64,000 bases of DNA from Klebsiella sp. RHBSTW-00484. GTDB lineage: Bacteria > Pseudomonadota > Gammaproteobacteria > Enterobacterales > Enterobacteriaceae. This document shows positions 24,216 to 37,177 of this stretch, piece after piece. The translations under genes were made by a program, and so were the position numbers. The stretch's first letter is position 1. Every line of letters starts with the position of its first letter. The notes under the pieces are model-generated. The model saw only the letters and a list, made by a program, of their open reading frames with translations. It searched no databases and was not told the DNA's origin. Location of the stretch: NCBI RefSeq assembly GCF_013705725.1, contig NZ_CP055481.1:620001-684000 (forward strand), read 5' to 3'.

Positions 24216-24505
24216 TGACCGGGCAGCTGAGCTGGACTCGCGATGGTGAGACGCTGGTGCTGCACGGGGAGCTGGACCAGGATCTGCTGGTCCCGCTCTG
24301 GGAAGCTCGCACGCAGGCGACAGATGGCGTGTCGGTAATTGATCTGAATGAGGTGACCCGCGTGGACACAGCAGGTCTGGCGCTATTGGTGCATTTCATT
24401 GCTCTGATTCGTCGTCAGGGCCGGGCAGCGCAGTTAATGGGTAAGAGTGAGAACGTGCAAACCCTGATCGGGCTTTACAACCTCCCGGACGACATGATCC
24501 CATAA
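24215..24505 (+). CDS. mlaB: MlaB, STAS-domain subunit of the Mla transporter
   Basis: 96 residues (E. coli 97). Cytoplasmic STAS domain that binds MlaF and is needed for its stability and activity. The conserved DTAGLALLVH near the middle contains the STAS-type Thr. Starts in a TAATG overlap with mlaC. Confidence 0.94.
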   Translation: MTGQLSWTRDGETLVLHGELDQDLLVPLWEARTQATDGVSVIDLNEVTRVDTAGLALLVHFIALIRRQGRAAQLMGKSENVQTLIGLYNLPDDMIP

Positions 24506-24538
24506 TTTTTCAGTGTCTTACTGCTAAAGCTATTCTGA

Positions 24539-24570
24539 AAGCCTCATCAAACTTTTCGATGGGGCTTTTT
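24539..24570 (+). terminator. Terminator of mlaFEDCB
   Basis: AAGCCTCATC pairs with GATGGGGCTT (one G-T pair) around a 9-nt loop and runs into TTTTT, a good rho-independent terminator 34 bp after mlaB. Confidence 0.85.
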
Positions 24571-24639
24571 GCTTGTTTAAGACCGCGCCACTTTCCTCTA
24601 AGATGTTGGGCTGTTTTCACTATCAGATAAAACTAGCCC

Positions 24640-24894
24640 ATGGAAAATCATGAAATTCAGACCGTGCTGATGAACGCACTCTCCCTTCAGGAAGTCCACG
24701 TCTCTGGCGATGGCAGCCACTTTCAGGTTATTGCTGTGGGTGAGATGTTCGACGGCATGAGCCGGGTCAAGAAGCAACAGGCTATCTACGCCCCGTTAAT
24801 GGAATTTATTGCCGACAACCGCATCCATGCTCTGTCGATTAAAGCGTTTACCCCGCAGGAGTGGGCGCGTGACCGCAAACTAAATGGCTTATAA
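24640..24894 (+). CDS. ibaG: BolA-family iron-sulfur protein IbaG
   Basis: 84 residues, the E. coli length. BolA-like protein that binds monothiol glutaredoxin and takes part in iron-sulfur cluster handling and acid stress. The BolA signature is [20 protein letters not shown] and the C-terminal [13 protein letters not shown]. Precedes murA by 54 bp as in E. coli. Confidence 0.95.
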   Translation: MENHEIQTVLMNALSLQEVHVSGDGSHFQVIAVGEMFDGMSRVKKQQAIYAPLMEFIADNRIHALSIKAFTPQEWARDRKLNGL

Positions 24895-24933
24895 GCTGTG
24901 GGGATGTTCCCCACAGCGTATGTGAATTCTTAA

Positions 24934-26208
<1,275 letters not shown>

Positions 26209-26220
26209 ACCTGTAGCGGC

Positions 26221-26252
26221 AGCAGCCCTCTGACGCTTGTCCGGGGGCTGTT
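26221..26252 (+). terminator. Possible terminator after murA
   Basis: AGCAGCCC pairs with GGGCTGTT around a long 16-nt loop, followed by a mixed T-rich stretch (GTCTGTAT). Weak. Confidence 0.4.
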
Positions 26253-26269
26253 GTCTGTATGACCTCGCT

Positions 26270-26542
26270 TTACTTGTTATTCTTCCTTTGACGCATCATC
26301 TGCGTCCTGTCGATAAACTGATGGGTATTGGGATCGTGATAGCGCGATGGCCAAATGATCCATGGTGTTGTTTCCAGCGCGTTCGCAATAATTAGCTCAC
26401 CTTTGGGCCAGGGGCGGGTTAACGCATTGGCAAGCGTGGAGGAACTCAAACCATTACGCCGCGATTCAGCCGCCAGCGACGTCCCTTTTTTGCGTAATCC
26501 GGCAATGATATCCGCCGGATGCCAGTCAATGAACTTATCCAT
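26270..26542 (-). CDS. sfsB: SfsB (Nlp) DNA-binding transcriptional regulator
   Basis: 90 residues (E. coli about 92). Ner-like winged helix-turn-helix protein related to the phage Mu Ner repressor. The DNA-binding part is SLAAESRRNGLSSSTLANAL. In E. coli it affects maltose genes in crp* strains; its normal role is uncertain. A TCTCC (AGGAG on the coding strand) ribosome site precedes it. Confidence 0.92.
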   Translation of the reverse strand: MDKFIDWHPADIIAGLRKKGTSLAAESRRNGLSSSTLANALTRPWPKGELIIANALETTPWIIWPSRYHDPNTHQFIDRTQMMRQRKNNK

Positions 26543-26694
26543 AAATTCTCCTGGTAATAAAGATCCGATCGTCCTTAACGAGCGACGAAATGACTATACC
26601 TCGAGTTCCAGTATTGTTCTAACAAGTTCTTTTAATGGGATGGAATATTAGGAATATATCAAGTTGCGGGAGACGTTATTGAATTTTATTGGAA

Positions 26695-26719
26695 CTTTCC
26701 CGCGCAGTGCGCGGGAAAG
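26695..26719 (-). terminator. Hairpin after ispB
   Basis: Perfect 11-bp stem (CTTTCCCGCGC/GCGCGGGAAAG) with a 3-nt loop, 11 bp after the ispB stop. No clean T-run follows on the minus strand, but its strength and place suggest the ispB 3' end. Confidence 0.55.
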
Positions 26720-26730
26720 TGAGAGGGGGA

Positions 26731-27702
26731 TTAATGGTCGCGTTGTACCGCAATATGAGCGAGACCAATTAGCGCTTCGCGCCACTGGGAGTCAGGAAGG
26801 ACCTGAAGTGCGGCAATTGCTTTATCCGCCTCTTCCTCCGCACGTTTTTGGGTCCATTCAAGCGAACCGCAGGCCGCCATGGTTTCCAGTACGGCTTCCA
26901 GCAGGTGACGGCCGTTACCCTGCTCAATCGCGCCGCGAATCATAGCGGATTGCTCTACTGTGCCATGACGCATTGCGTGCAGCAGAGGAAGGGTGGGTTT
27001 GCCTTCGTTGAGATCATCCCCGACGTTTTTGCCAAGACGCTCGCCATCGGAACTGTAGTCGAGTAAATCATCGATTAGCTGGAAAGCAGTACCCAGATAG
27101 CGTCCGTAATCCTGCAACGCTTTCTCTTGTTCTGCAGTACAGTCGGCCAGAATCCCTGAACACTGGGCAGCGGCTTCAAACAGGCGGGCGGTCTTGCTGT
27201 AAATAACCCGCATATAGTTTTCTTCAGTGATGTCGGGATCGTTGACGTTCATTAATTGCAGAACTTCGCCTTCTGCAATGACATTAACGGCTTCTGACAT
27301 CACTTCCAAAACCTTCAATGAACCAAGAGCGGTCATCATCTGAAAGGCGCGTGTATAGATGAAATCACCCACCAGTACGCTTGCTGCGTTGCCAAAAGCG
27401 GCGTTTGCTGTGGCTTTTCCTCGGCGCATGTCTGACTCATCGACGACGTCATCATGCAGGAGGGTGGCGGTATGGATAAATTCGATCAGAGCGGCGATGG
27501 TGACGTGCGCGTTACCCTGGTAACCGACGGCCCGTGCGGCCAGCACGGCGATCATCGGACGAATACGTTTGCCGCCTCCACTGACGATGTAATAGCCTAA
27601 CTGATTGATAAGCTGAACATCAGAGTCGAGTTGCTTAAGGATTGTCGCATTGACGCCCGCCATATCCTGCGCGGTTAACTCATTGATTTTTTCTAAATTC
27701 AT
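26731..27702 (-). CDS. ispB: Octaprenyl diphosphate synthase IspB
   Basis: 323 residues, the E. coli length. Essential trans-prenyltransferase that makes the C40 side chain of ubiquinone and menaquinone. The first Asp-rich motif is DDVVD (84-88) and the second is FQLIDDLLDY near 210. Divergent from rplU. Confidence 0.97.
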   Translation of the reverse strand: MNLEKINELTAQDMAGVNATILKQLDSDVQLINQLGYYIVSGGGKRIRPMIAVLAARAVGYQGNAHVTIAALIEFIHTATLLHDDVVDESDMRRGKATANAAFGNAASVLVGDFIYTRAFQMMTALGSLKVLEVMSEAVNVIAEGEVLQLMNVNDPDITEENYMRVIYSKTARLFEAAAQCSGILADCTAEQEKALQDYGRYLGTAFQLIDDLLDYSSDGERLGKNVGDDLNEGKPTLPLLHAMRHGTVEQSAMIRGAIEQGNGRHLLEAVLETMAACGSLEWTQKRAEEEADKAIAALQVLPDSQWREALIGLAHIAVQRDH

Positions 27703-27862
27703 CGCAAAAGCCGGGCCAAATGTCCTGTTACCGCGTATCCGAATGGGATCACAGAAGGATTAAGATAGAATTAAAAGAATATGTGATTGTACTGAAAAAT
27801 TGGCGTAGATAAACGTTGTAGTGAAAGTTGTGTTTTTTTTCTGCGTTGATCGCTGATCGCTC

Positions 27863-27891
27863 TTGTCAAAGGCTCGCGTTTTGCGTAATAT
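27863..27891 (+). promoter_or_regulatory. rplU-rpmA promoter
   Basis: TTGTCA, a 17-bp spacer and TAATAT, followed by a GC-rich discriminator (TCGCGCCC) typical of growth-rate controlled ribosomal promoters. The leader to rplU is about 65 nt. Confidence 0.75.
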
Positions 27892-27917
27892 TCGCGCCCT
27901 ATTGTGAATATTTATAG

Positions 27918-28274
<357 letters not shown>

Positions 28275-28293
28275 GACCTGAGGAGAGATTTAA

Positions 28294-28551
<258 letters not shown>

Positions 28552-28576
28552 GTTTTTCGTGGTCCGGTAACGGATT

Positions 28577-28606
28577 AAAGCCCCGCAACGTGTTGCGGGG
28601 CTTTTT
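28577..28606 (+). terminator. Terminator after rpmA
   Basis: AAAGCCCCGCAA pairs with TTGCGGGGCTTT, then TTTTT. Strong rho-independent form; read-through would serve yhbE-obgE. Confidence 0.9.
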
Positions 28607-28646
28607 ACATTGAAAACCCGGAAAATTTTCTGCAGGGAAAACGGGC

Positions 28647-29612
28647 ATGAAGCAGCAGGCCGGCATCGGCATTCTTTTAGCGCTCACCACTGCAATGTGC
28701 TGGGGTGCTTTGCCGATCGCTATGAAGCAGGTTCTTGAAGTGATGGAGCCGCCGACGGTGGTCTTTTATCGCTTTTTGATGGCAAGTTTTGGTCTTGGGA
28801 CCATTCTGGTCATCAAAAGGAAGCTACCTCCGCTGCGCATCTTTCGCAAGCCGCGCTGGCTGATACTACTGGCCATTGCGACAGGTGGTTTGTTCGGTAA
28901 CTTCATTCTGTTTAGTTCTTCCCTGCAATATCTCAGCCCCACCGCTTCCCAGGTGATTGGTCAGTTGTCCCCTGTCGGTATGATGGTTGCCAGCGTGTTT
29001 ATCCTCAAAGAGAGAATGCGCGGTACTCAGATTGTGGGGGCGATGATGCTGGTTAGCGGTCTGGTGATGTTCTTCAACACCAGCCTGATTGAGATTTTTA
29101 CCCGTCTGACTGATTACACGTGGGGGGTAATTTTCGGTGTTGGGGCCGCGACGGTATGGGTGAGTTATGGCGTCGCGCAAAAGGTGTTATTACGCCGTCT
29201 GGCATCACAGCAGATCCTGTTTTTGCTGTACACTTTATGTACGATAGCGCTTTTGCCGTTGGCGACGCCATCGCAGGTACTGGCGTTAAGCGACTGGCAA
29301 CTGGCCTGCCTGGTTTTTTGCGGGTTGAATACTCTGGTGGGCTACGGTGCGCTGGCGGAAGCTATGGCGCGCTGGCAGGCGGCGCAAGTGAGCGCGTTGA
29401 TTACCTTAACGCCGCTGTTTACGCTGCTATTTTCAGATTTATTATCACTGGCCTGGCCAGACGTTTTCGCCAGACCGCTGTTGAACCTGATGGGTTATCT
29501 CGGTGCGTTTGTCGTGGTTGCGGGCGCGATGTATTCCGCCGTCGGCCATCGTCTTTGGGGACGGTGGCGAAAGCGAGGAGCGGTTGTGCCGCTGCCCCGC
29601 TCAGGCGAATGA
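28647..29612 (+). CDS. yhbE: EamA-family inner-membrane transporter YhbE
   Basis: 321 residues, the E. coli length, with about ten membrane segments in two EamA (DMT superfamily) repeats; the first opens with ILLALTTAMCWGALPIAMKQV. Substrate unknown. Fifteen bp upstream of obgE, so they are cotranscribed. Confidence 0.92.
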   Translation: MKQQAGIGILLALTTAMCWGALPIAMKQVLEVMEPPTVVFYRFLMASFGLGTILVIKRKLPPLRIFRKPRWLILLAIATGGLFGNFILFSSSLQYLSPTASQVIGQLSPVGMMVASVFILKERMRGTQIVGAMMLVSGLVMFFNTSLIEIFTRLTDYTWGVIFGVGAATVWVSYGVAQKVLLRRLASQQILFLLYTLCTIALLPLATPSQVLALSDWQLACLVFCGLNTLVGYGALAEAMARWQAAQVSALITLTPLFTLLFSDLLSLAWPDVFARPLLNLMGYLGAFVVVAGAMYSAVGHRLWGRWRKRGAVVPLPRSGE

Positions 29613-30806
<1,194 letters not shown>

Positions 30807-30820
30807 TTTTGAGCAATCTA

Positions 30821-30847
30821 AAAGGGCCGCATGTGATGCGGCCCTTT
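30821..30847. terminator. Bidirectional terminator between obgE and dacB
   Basis: AAAGGGCCGCAT pairs with ATGCGGCCCTTT around a 3-nt loop, between converging genes; a short T-run exists on both strands. Confidence 0.85.
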
Positions 30848-30850
30848 GTC

Positions 30851-32284
30851 TTAGTTATTCTGATACAAATCTTTGTACAACCGACTTTCGAAACGCACGA
30901 GTGGAATACGTCGATTGCGTTGATCGGCTGGTGGCACAGCATAGCCTGATAAATATTGCACAAATGCGATTTTCTGCCCGCTGGCCGTGGTGATGAAACC
31001 AGCCAGATTGTAAACCCCTTGCAGAGAGCCCGTTTTGGCGGAAACTTTGCCATCAACGCCAGCCTGATGTAGACCCGCTCGATATTGCAGAGAGCCATCG
31101 TGCCCTGCCAGAGGCAGCATTGAGATAAAGTTGAGTTCAGTATCGTGCTGAGCAATGTACTGTAGTACCTGCATCATCGTCGCGGGTGCGATGAGGTTAT
31201 GGCGCGACAGACCTGAGCCATCCGCAATAATGGTATTCCCGAGATCGACACTGGCCTGCTGGCGCAGGATTTGCCGTACTGCATCGGAACCCGCTCGCCA
31301 GGTACCCGGTACGCCGAAACGAGCGTGTCCAATGGTACGAAATACGGTATCGGCAATCATATTGTCTGATTTTTTCAGCATGATCCGCAGCAGGTCGTGC
31401 AGCGGTGCAGATTGGGTTGTTGCGAGCACGGTACCGGGGTCGTTAGCCAATGTCTGGCGTAGCAGTGTACCGCTCCAGGTAATACCGGCATCAGTCAGTT
31501 CAGACTTCAGAATCGCACCGGCGTAGCCAGCACCATCCTGGATGGCGAAGGCCAACGGCAAAGGTTCGCTGCGCTGTGGTAGGCATCCGGTCAGGGTATA
31601 TCGATTTAGATCGCCTGGGACCACGTCTAGCTCGCAGTATTGCGCCTCAGAAGAGCCTCGCGCCAGGGTGCGCACTTGACTGAACATCGTCACCGGGTAG
31701 TAGGATGCCACACGGATAAACGCCAGATCTCCCGGCTTTTGCGCGCTGTAGAGCGAAATGGAGAAGCAGTTGCGATCGACAATAGCCGCCGCTGGGGGCG
31801 CGCTAAAGCATTGTGTCATATCATTCCACGGCCAGCCTGGCGCTTTGTCATGACTGGCAAACACAGAAGTATCGATAAGCACATTGCCATCAATACGCTG
31901 GACACCCGCTTTTTTCAACGTGGCGACCATATTACGTATATCCTGGCGTTTGAGCGTTGGATCGCCGCCGAAACGCGCAATAAGATCGCCCTTTAGTACG
32001 CCACCTTCAATATTGCCTTTAGTTTCCAGCGTCGTAGTGAAGCGGAAATTCGGACCCAGTTGCAGCAGCGCGGCCAGAGCGGTTATCACTTTCTGGGTAC
32101 TGGCTGGGAGCGCCATTTGTTGGCTGTGAAAGTCTATCTCCGGCGTCGGGGAGCCGACCTTTTGTGCCATAAAGGCAAGGTTCGCACCCGCAGGAAGCTG
32201 GTTGATGTACTCGTCAATATTCGCCGCTTGAGCGCTAATCGCTATGCCGGCAGTCAATCCGATGATAAATCTGGAAAATCGCAT
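30851..32284 (-). CDS. dacB: D-alanyl-D-alanine carboxypeptidase/endopeptidase PBP4 (DacB)
   Basis: 477 residues, the E. coli length. Periplasmic penicillin-binding protein that trims and opens peptide cross-links. Signal peptide of 20 residues ending AQA; the catalytic SxxK is Ser62-Lys65 in STQK, the SxN motif is KSDN, and the KTG motif is in SAKTGSL. Converges on obgE and is divergent from greA. Confidence 0.96.
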   Translation of the reverse strand: MRFSRFIIGLTAGIAISAQAANIDEYINQLPAGANLAFMAQKVGSPTPEIDFHSQQMALPASTQKVITALAALLQLGPNFRFTTTLETKGNIEGGVLKGDLIARFGGDPTLKRQDIRNMVATLKKAGVQRIDGNVLIDTSVFASHDKAPGWPWNDMTQCFSAPPAAAIVDRNCFSISLYSAQKPGDLAFIRVASYYPVTMFSQVRTLARGSSEAQYCELDVVPGDLNRYTLTGCLPQRSEPLPLAFAIQDGAGYAGAILKSELTDAGITWSGTLLRQTLANDPGTVLATTQSAPLHDLLRIMLKKSDNMIADTVFRTIGHARFGVPGTWRAGSDAVRQILRQQASVDLGNTIIADGSGLSRHNLIAPATMMQVLQYIAQHDTELNFISMLPLAGHDGSLQYRAGLHQAGVDGKVSAKTGSLQGVYNLAGFITTASGQKIAFVQYLSGYAVPPADQRNRRIPLVRFESRLYKDLYQNN

Positions 32285-32405
32285 AATCTCGCGCTAACAA
32301 CCTGAAACCGAGCCGTCATACTACGGTGCAACACCCTGTAAAGTAAACGATGACCCATAGTGAACTTCAGGGTAAAATACATATCAAATTGAAAATTGCT
32401 GCTGG

Positions 32406-32440
32406 CCTGGGGGATTGCTTTCCGGGTCGGTTTTCTTTTT
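32406..32440 (+). ncRNA. greA leader terminator region, GraL-like
   Basis: A G-T-rich imperfect stem (CCTGGGGG with TTTCCGGG) is followed by a T-rich run (TTTTCTTTTT) about 80-115 nt before greA. E. coli makes short GraL RNAs by termination at this position in the greA leader. The match is by position and form only; the transcript start was not identified. Confidence 0.45.
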
Positions 32441-32520
32441 GCTCCTGTCTTGCTTAAGGCTTGACCGGTTGCGGAACGGCGGTGTCCGTTCCATGAAAGA
32501 ATGATAAAGAGGTATAACAA

Positions 32521-32997
32521 ATGCAAGCTATTCCGATGACCTTACGTGGCGCTGAAAAATTGCGCGAAGAACTGGATTTTCTGAAGTCCGTGCGTCGCCC
32601 TGAAATTATTGCTGCTATCGCTGATGCCCGTGAACACGGCGATCTGAAAGAGAATGCTGAGTATCATGCAGCTCGCGAACAGCAGGGTTTTTGTGAAGGT
32701 CGCATTAAGGATATCGAAGCGAAACTGTCGAATGCGCAGGTTATCGATATCACCAAAATGCCAAACAATGGCCGGGTGATTTTTGCTTCAACAGTCAGTG
32801 TTTTGAATCTTGATACCGATGAAGAGCAGACTTACCGTATCGTTGGCGACGATGAAGCTGATTTTAAGCAAAATCTGATTTCTGTAAACTCGCCGATTGC
32901 ACGTGGCCTGATCGGTAAAGAACAGGATGATGTTGTCGTAATCCGTACTCCAGGCGGTGAAGTCGAATTCGAAATTATTAAGGTTGAGTACCTTTAA
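32521..32997 (+). CDS. greA: Transcription elongation factor GreA
   Basis: 158 residues. Rescues backtracked RNA polymerase by stimulating transcript cleavage. The N-terminal coiled coil carries the tip acidic residues Asp41 and Glu44 ([10 protein letters not shown]); the C-terminal globular domain ends [13 protein letters not shown] hairpin (GGAACGG/CCGTTCC, 32473-32492) and AAGAGG ribosome site precede it. Confidence 0.98.
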   Translation: MQAIPMTLRGAEKLREELDFLKSVRRPEIIAAIADAREHGDLKENAEYHAAREQQGFCEGRIKDIEAKLSNAQVIDITKMPNNGRVIFASTVSVLNLDTDEEQTYRIVGDDEADFKQNLISVNSPIARGLIGKEQDDVVVIRTPGGEVEFEIIKVEYL

Positions 32998-33040
32998 TCC
33001 GAATTTACGGCTACGATGTTGATGGATTGTAAAGAAAGGA

Positions 33041-33063
33041 AAAAGGCCGCATAGCGGCCTTTT
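33041..33063 (+). terminator. Terminator of greA
   Basis: AAAAGGCCGC-ATA-GCGGCCTTTT, a 10-bp perfect stem with T-run, 43 bp after the greA stop. Confidence 0.85.
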
Positions 33064-33149
33064 ATCAACGTCCGGAGCATGGCATTTTGCTCGTCTACCC
33101 GCAGAAAACCCTCGATTTACACAAAGTTGTGTCGATAACCAGGATATTC

Positions 33150-33443
33150 TTAGCGTGGCAGCGAGATTTTACGCTCTTTAGTCGGGCGATACAGGACCAG
33201 CGTTTTACCGATGACCTGTACGTTACAGGCGCCGGTTTCGCGCACGATGGCTTCCACGATCAAGGTTTTAGTGTCGCGATCTTCCGAGGCGATCTTCACC
33301 TTGATAAGTTCATGGTGCTCTAACGCTTGTTCAATCTCGGCCAGTACCCCTTCGGTCAAACCATTGTTGCCAAGCATAACTACCGGCTTGAGCGGATGTG
33401 CCAGACCTTTCAGGTGCTGTTTTTGTTTAGTACTCAGATTCAT
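33150..33443 (-). CDS. yhbY: Ribosome assembly RNA-binding protein YhbY
   Basis: 97 residues from the ATG at 33441-33443, the E. coli length; an upstream in-frame start was discarded. Single CRM domain (MLGNNGLTEGV with the GxxG loop) that binds pre-50S particles. Divergent from rlmE, 124 bp apart. Confidence 0.94.
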   Translation of the reverse strand: MNLSTKQKQHLKGLAHPLKPVVMLGNNGLTEGVLAEIEQALEHHELIKVKIASEDRDTKTLIVEAIVRETGACNVQVIGKTLVLYRPTKERKISLPR

Positions 33444-33567
33444 CGTATTTTTTTGCTTACGTTGGGATTGAAAACGGTTCATTCTACCGCCATCTCCCAT
33501 ATATCGCCAAACTACCGTGTCGATTTTTACGTCGCAAAGTATGATGAACCCGAAATGGGAATGTTAA

Positions 33568-34197
33568 ATGACAGGTAAAAAGCGTTCTGCCAGCTCAAGT
33601 CGCTGGCTCCAGGAACACTTTAGCGATAAATATGTTCAACAGGCACAGAAAAAGGGGTTACGTTCCCGTGCCTGGTTTAAACTTGATGAAATACAGCAAA
33701 GTGACAAAATTTTTAAACCGGGGATGACGATTGTTGACCTCGGCGCTGCACCCGGTGGCTGGTCGCAATACGCGGTTACGCAGATCGGTAACAGCGGCCG
33801 CATCATTGCTTGCGATCTTTTACCTATGGATCCAATCGTTGGTGTGGACTTCCTTCAGGGTGACTTTCGTGATGAATTAGTCCTGAAAGCGTTACTTGAG
33901 CGCGTAGGTGACAGTAAAGTACAAGTGGTCATGTCCGATATGGCACCAAATATGTGTGGAACACCGGCGGTGGATATTCCCCGGGCCATGTATCTGGTGG
34001 AATTGGCGCTTGGAATGGCTCGTGATGTATTAGCGCCAGGTGGTAGTTTTGTAGTGAAGGTGTTCCAGGGCGAAGGCTTCGATGAGTATCTAAGAGAGAT
34101 TCGCTCCCTGTTTACGAAGGTCAAAGTTCGTAAGCCGGACTCTTCTCGCGCCCGTTCGCGTGAAGTGTACATTGTAGCGACCGGGCGTAAACCATAA
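33568..34197 (+). CDS. rlmE: 23S rRNA 2'-O-methyltransferase RlmE (FtsJ)
   Basis: 209 residues, the E. coli length. Methylates U2552 of 23S rRNA late in 50S assembly. The SAM site is [12 protein letters not shown] and the catalytic K-D-K-E set is supported by [16 protein letters not shown] and [10 protein letters not shown]. Heat-shock gene cotranscribed with ftsH in E. coli. Confidence 0.97.
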   Translation: MTGKKRSASSSRWLQEHFSDKYVQQAQKKGLRSRAWFKLDEIQQSDKIFKPGMTIVDLGAAPGGWSQYAVTQIGNSGRIIACDLLPMDPIVGVDFLQGDFRDELVLKALLERVGDSKVQVVMSDMAPNMCGTPAVDIPRAMYLVELALGMARDVLAPGGSFVVKVFQGEGFDEYLREIRSLFTKVKVRKPDSSRARSREVYIVATGRKP

Positions 34198-34205
34198 CCG
34201 GTAGA

Positions 34206-34225
34206 TTTCAAACGAAAGTTTGAAA
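34206..34225 (+). other. GAAA-tetraloop hairpin between rlmE and ftsH
   Basis: TTTCAAAC-GAAA-GTTTGAAA, a perfect 8-bp stem closed by a GNRA tetraloop, 8 bp after the rlmE stop. No T-run; probably an mRNA structure between the cotranscribed genes. Confidence 0.5.
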
Positions 34226-34287
34226 GAAACTGGATATAGAGTATCCTGACGCTGTTTTTAACACAGTTGTAATAAGAGGTTAATCCC

Positions 34288-36231
34288 TTGAGTGACATGG
34301 CGAAAAACCTAATACTCTGGCTGGTCATTGCCGTTGTGCTGATGTCAGTATTCCAGAGCTTTGGGCCCAGCGAGTCGAATGGCCGAAAGGTAGATTATTC
34401 AACCTTCCTGCAAGAGGTCAATCAGGACCAGGTTCGCGAAGCGCGTATCAACGGACGTGAGATTAACGTTACCAAGAAAGATAGTAACCGTTACACGACT
34501 TACATTCCGGTTAACGATCCGAAGCTGCTCGATAACCTGTTGACGAAAAACGTCAAAGTGGTTGGCGAACCGCCAGAAGAGCCAAGCCTGCTGGCTTCTA
34601 TCTTCATTTCCTGGTTCCCAATGCTGTTGTTGATTGGTGTCTGGATCTTCTTCATGCGTCAGATGCAGGGCGGCGGTGGCAAAGGTGCCATGTCGTTCGG
34701 TAAGAGCAAAGCGCGCATGTTGACGGAGGATCAGATCAAAACCACTTTTGCCGACGTTGCGGGTTGTGACGAAGCAAAAGAGGAAGTGGCTGAACTGGTT
34801 GAATACCTGCGCGAGCCAAGCCGCTTCCAGAAACTGGGCGGTAAAATCCCGAAAGGCGTCCTGATGGTTGGTCCTCCGGGTACGGGTAAAACGCTGTTGG
34901 CGAAAGCGATCGCTGGCGAAGCTAAAGTACCGTTCTTTACTATTTCGGGCTCTGACTTTGTCGAAATGTTTGTGGGTGTCGGTGCATCACGTGTGCGTGA
35001 CATGTTCGAACAGGCTAAGAAAGCGGCTCCATGCATTATCTTCATCGATGAAATCGATGCCGTTGGTCGCCAGCGTGGTGCCGGTCTTGGTGGCGGTCAT
35101 GATGAACGTGAGCAGACTCTGAACCAAATGCTGGTTGAGATGGATGGCTTCGAAGGTAATGAAGGCATTATCGTGATTGCTGCGACTAACCGTCCTGACG
35201 TACTTGACCCGGCTCTGCTGCGTCCAGGCCGTTTTGACCGTCAGGTTGTTGTGGGTCTGCCGGATGTCCGTGGCCGTGAACAGATTCTTAAAGTTCACAT
35301 GCGTCGCGTACCGCTGTCTCCTGATATCGATGCAGCAATCATTGCCCGCGGAACACCTGGTTTCTCCGGTGCTGACCTGGCAAACCTGGTGAACGAAGCG
35401 GCGTTGTTCGCTGCGCGTGGCAACAAGCGTGTTGTTTCGATGGTTGAGTTCGAGAAAGCGAAAGACAAAATCATGATGGGCGCGGAACGTCGCTCCATGG
35501 TGATGACCGAAGCGCAGAAGGAATCCACCGCTTATCACGAAGCTGGCCACGCGATTATTGGTCGTCTGGTTCCGGAACACGATCCGGTGCATAAAGTGAC
35601 GATTATTCCGCGCGGACGTGCGTTGGGTGTGACCTTCTTCTTGCCTGAAGGCGACGCAATCAGCGCCAGCCGTCAGAAACTGGAAAGTCAGATCTCAACT
35701 CTGTACGGTGGTCGTCTTGCAGAAGAGATTATCTACGGCGTAGAACATGTTTCTACCGGGGCTTCAAACGACATCAAAGTTGCGACTAATCTGGCGCGTA
35801 ACATGGTGACCCAGTGGGGCTTCTCTGAAAAACTCGGTCCGTTGTTGTATGCGGAAGAAGAGGGTGAAGTGTTCCTCGGTCGCAGCGTCGCGAAAGCGAA
35901 ACATATGTCTGATGAAACCGCGCGTATTATCGATCAAGAAGTGAAATTACTGATTGAGCGCAACTACGATCGTGCACGCCATCTGCTGAACGACAATCTG
36001 GACATTTTGCATTCGATGAAAGATGCTCTCATGAAATATGAGACCATTGATGCGCCGCAGATTGATGATCTGATGGCCCGCCGCGATGTTCGCCCGCCTG
36101 CTGGCTGGGAAGAACCGGGTTCATCTAATAATTCTGGCAATAATGGCACCCCGAGTGCGCCGCGTCCGGTCGATGAGCCGCGTACGCCAAACCCGGGCAA
36201 CACCATGTCAGAACAGCTAGGCGATAAATAA
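34288..36231 (+). CDS. ftsH: ATP-dependent zinc metalloprotease FtsH
   Basis: 647 residues if started at the TTG at 34288, which has AAGAGG 8 nt upstream; the ATG at 34297 gives the 644-residue form usually annotated. Inner-membrane AAA+ protease that degrades LpxC, sigma-32 and bad membrane proteins. Two N-terminal membrane segments flank a periplasmic domain, then Walker A GPPGTGKT, Walker [10 protein letters not shown], the second region of homology ([19 protein letters not shown], 19 residues), and the zinc HEAGH. Confidence 0.97.
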   Translation: MSDMAKNLILWLVIAVVLMSVFQSFGPSESNGRKVDYSTFLQEVNQDQVREARINGREINVTKKDSNRYTTYIPVNDPKLLDNLLTKNVKVVGEPPEEPSLLASIFISWFPMLLLIGVWIFFMRQMQGGGGKGAMSFGKSKARMLTEDQIKTTFADVAGCDEAKEEVAELVEYLREPSRFQKLGGKIPKGVLMVGPPGTGKTLLAKAIAGEAKVPFFTISGSDFVEMFVGVGASRVRDMFEQAKKAAPCIIFIDEIDAVGRQRGAGLGGGHDEREQTLNQMLVEMDGFEGNEGIIVIAATNRPDVLDPALLRPGRFDRQVVVGLPDVRGREQILKVHMRRVPLSPDIDAAIIARGTPGFSGADLANLVNEAALFAARGNKRVVSMVEFEKAKDKIMMGAERRSMVMTEAQKESTAYHEAGHAIIGRLVPEHDPVHKVTIIPRGRALGVTFFLPEGDAISASRQKLESQISTLYGGRLAEEIIYGVEHVSTGASNDIKVATNLARNMVTQWGFSEKLGPLLYAEEEGEVFLGRSVAKAKHMSDETARIIDQEVKLLIERNYDRARHLLNDNLDILHSMKDALMKYETIDAPQIDDLMARRDVRPPAGWEEPGSSNNSGNNGTPSAPRPVDEPRTPNPGNTMSEQLGDK

Positions 36232-36262
36232 GTTAGCCGCTATTGATCTGCTGTACTTTTCT

Positions 36263-36293
36263 AAAACCCCTGGGCATCCGCTCCGGGGTTTTT
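36263..36293 (+). terminator. Terminator of ftsH
   Basis: AAAACCCC pairs with GGGGTTTT around a 14-nt loop and runs into TTTTTC, about 30 bp after ftsH. Confidence 0.75.
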
Positions 36294-36328
36294 CTTTTTC
36301 AACCTCTCTCTGATTCAGGGATTTTGTG

Positions 36329-37177
36329 ATGAAACTCGTAGCCCAGGGTTCGACCCTCGATCTCTCTCATCCACATGTGATGGGGATTCTCAACGTTACA
36401 CCGGACTCGTTCTCTGACGGCGGAACCCACAATACGTTGGTGGAAGCGGTTAAACATGCCAATCTGATGATCAATGCAGGGGCAACTATCATTGATATCG
36501 GCGGAGAATCGACACGCCCGGGGGCTGTGGATGTTAGCGTTGAGGAGGAGCTGGCACGAGTGATTCCGGCGGTGGAAGCGATTGCTCAGCGCTTTGAGGT
36601 GTGGATTTCCGTTGATACCTCGAAGCCGGAAGTCATTCGCGAGTCAGCGCGGGTCGGCGCGCATATCATCAATGATATTCGTTCGCTCACGGAGCCAGGT
36701 GCGCTGGAAGCGGCAGCCGAAACCGGGTTACCAGTATGCCTTATGCACATGCAGGGACAGCCGAAAACAATGCAGGAAGCGCCAAAGTATGCAGATGTCT
36801 TTGCTGATGTTGAGCGCTTTTTTGTCGAACATATTGTGCGTTGCGAGCAGGCTGGTATCTCAAAAGAGAAATTGCTGCTCGACCCGGGATTCGGTTTCGG
36901 TAAAAATCTTTCTCATAATTATGAGCTGCTTGCCCGGCTTGGGGAATTCCATCATTTCGGTCTCCCGCTACTGGTAGGTATGTCGCGTAAGTCAATGGTA
37001 GGTCAGCTACTTAATGTTGGGCCGACAGAGCGCCTGAATGGTAGCCTGGCTTGTGCAGTCATTGCAGCAATGCAGGGCGCGCAGATTATCCGCGTCCATG
37101 ATGTCAAAGAAACGGTAGAAGCGCTGCGCGTGGTGGAAGCTACCCTGGCCGCTAAGGAAAATAAACGTTATGAGTAA
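36329..37177 (+). CDS. folP: Dihydropteroate synthase FolP
   Basis: 282 residues from the ATG at 36329 (a GTG one codon earlier is less likely), the E. coli length. Joins p-aminobenzoate to the pterin diphosphate in folate synthesis; target of sulfonamides. Signatures [14 protein letters not shown] and [16 protein letters not shown], then [12 protein letters not shown]. Overlaps glmM by 8 bp. Confidence 0.97.
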   Translation: MKLVAQGSTLDLSHPHVMGILNVTPDSFSDGGTHNTLVEAVKHANLMINAGATIIDIGGESTRPGAVDVSVEEELARVIPAVEAIAQRFEVWISVDTSKPEVIRESARVGAHIINDIRSLTEPGALEAAAETGLPVCLMHMQGQPKTMQEAPKYADVFADVERFFVEHIVRCEQAGISKEKLLLDPGFGFGKNLSHNYELLARLGEFHHFGLPLLVGMSRKSMVGQLLNVGPTERLNGSLACAVIAAMQGAQIIRVHDVKETVEALRVVEATLAAKENKRYE

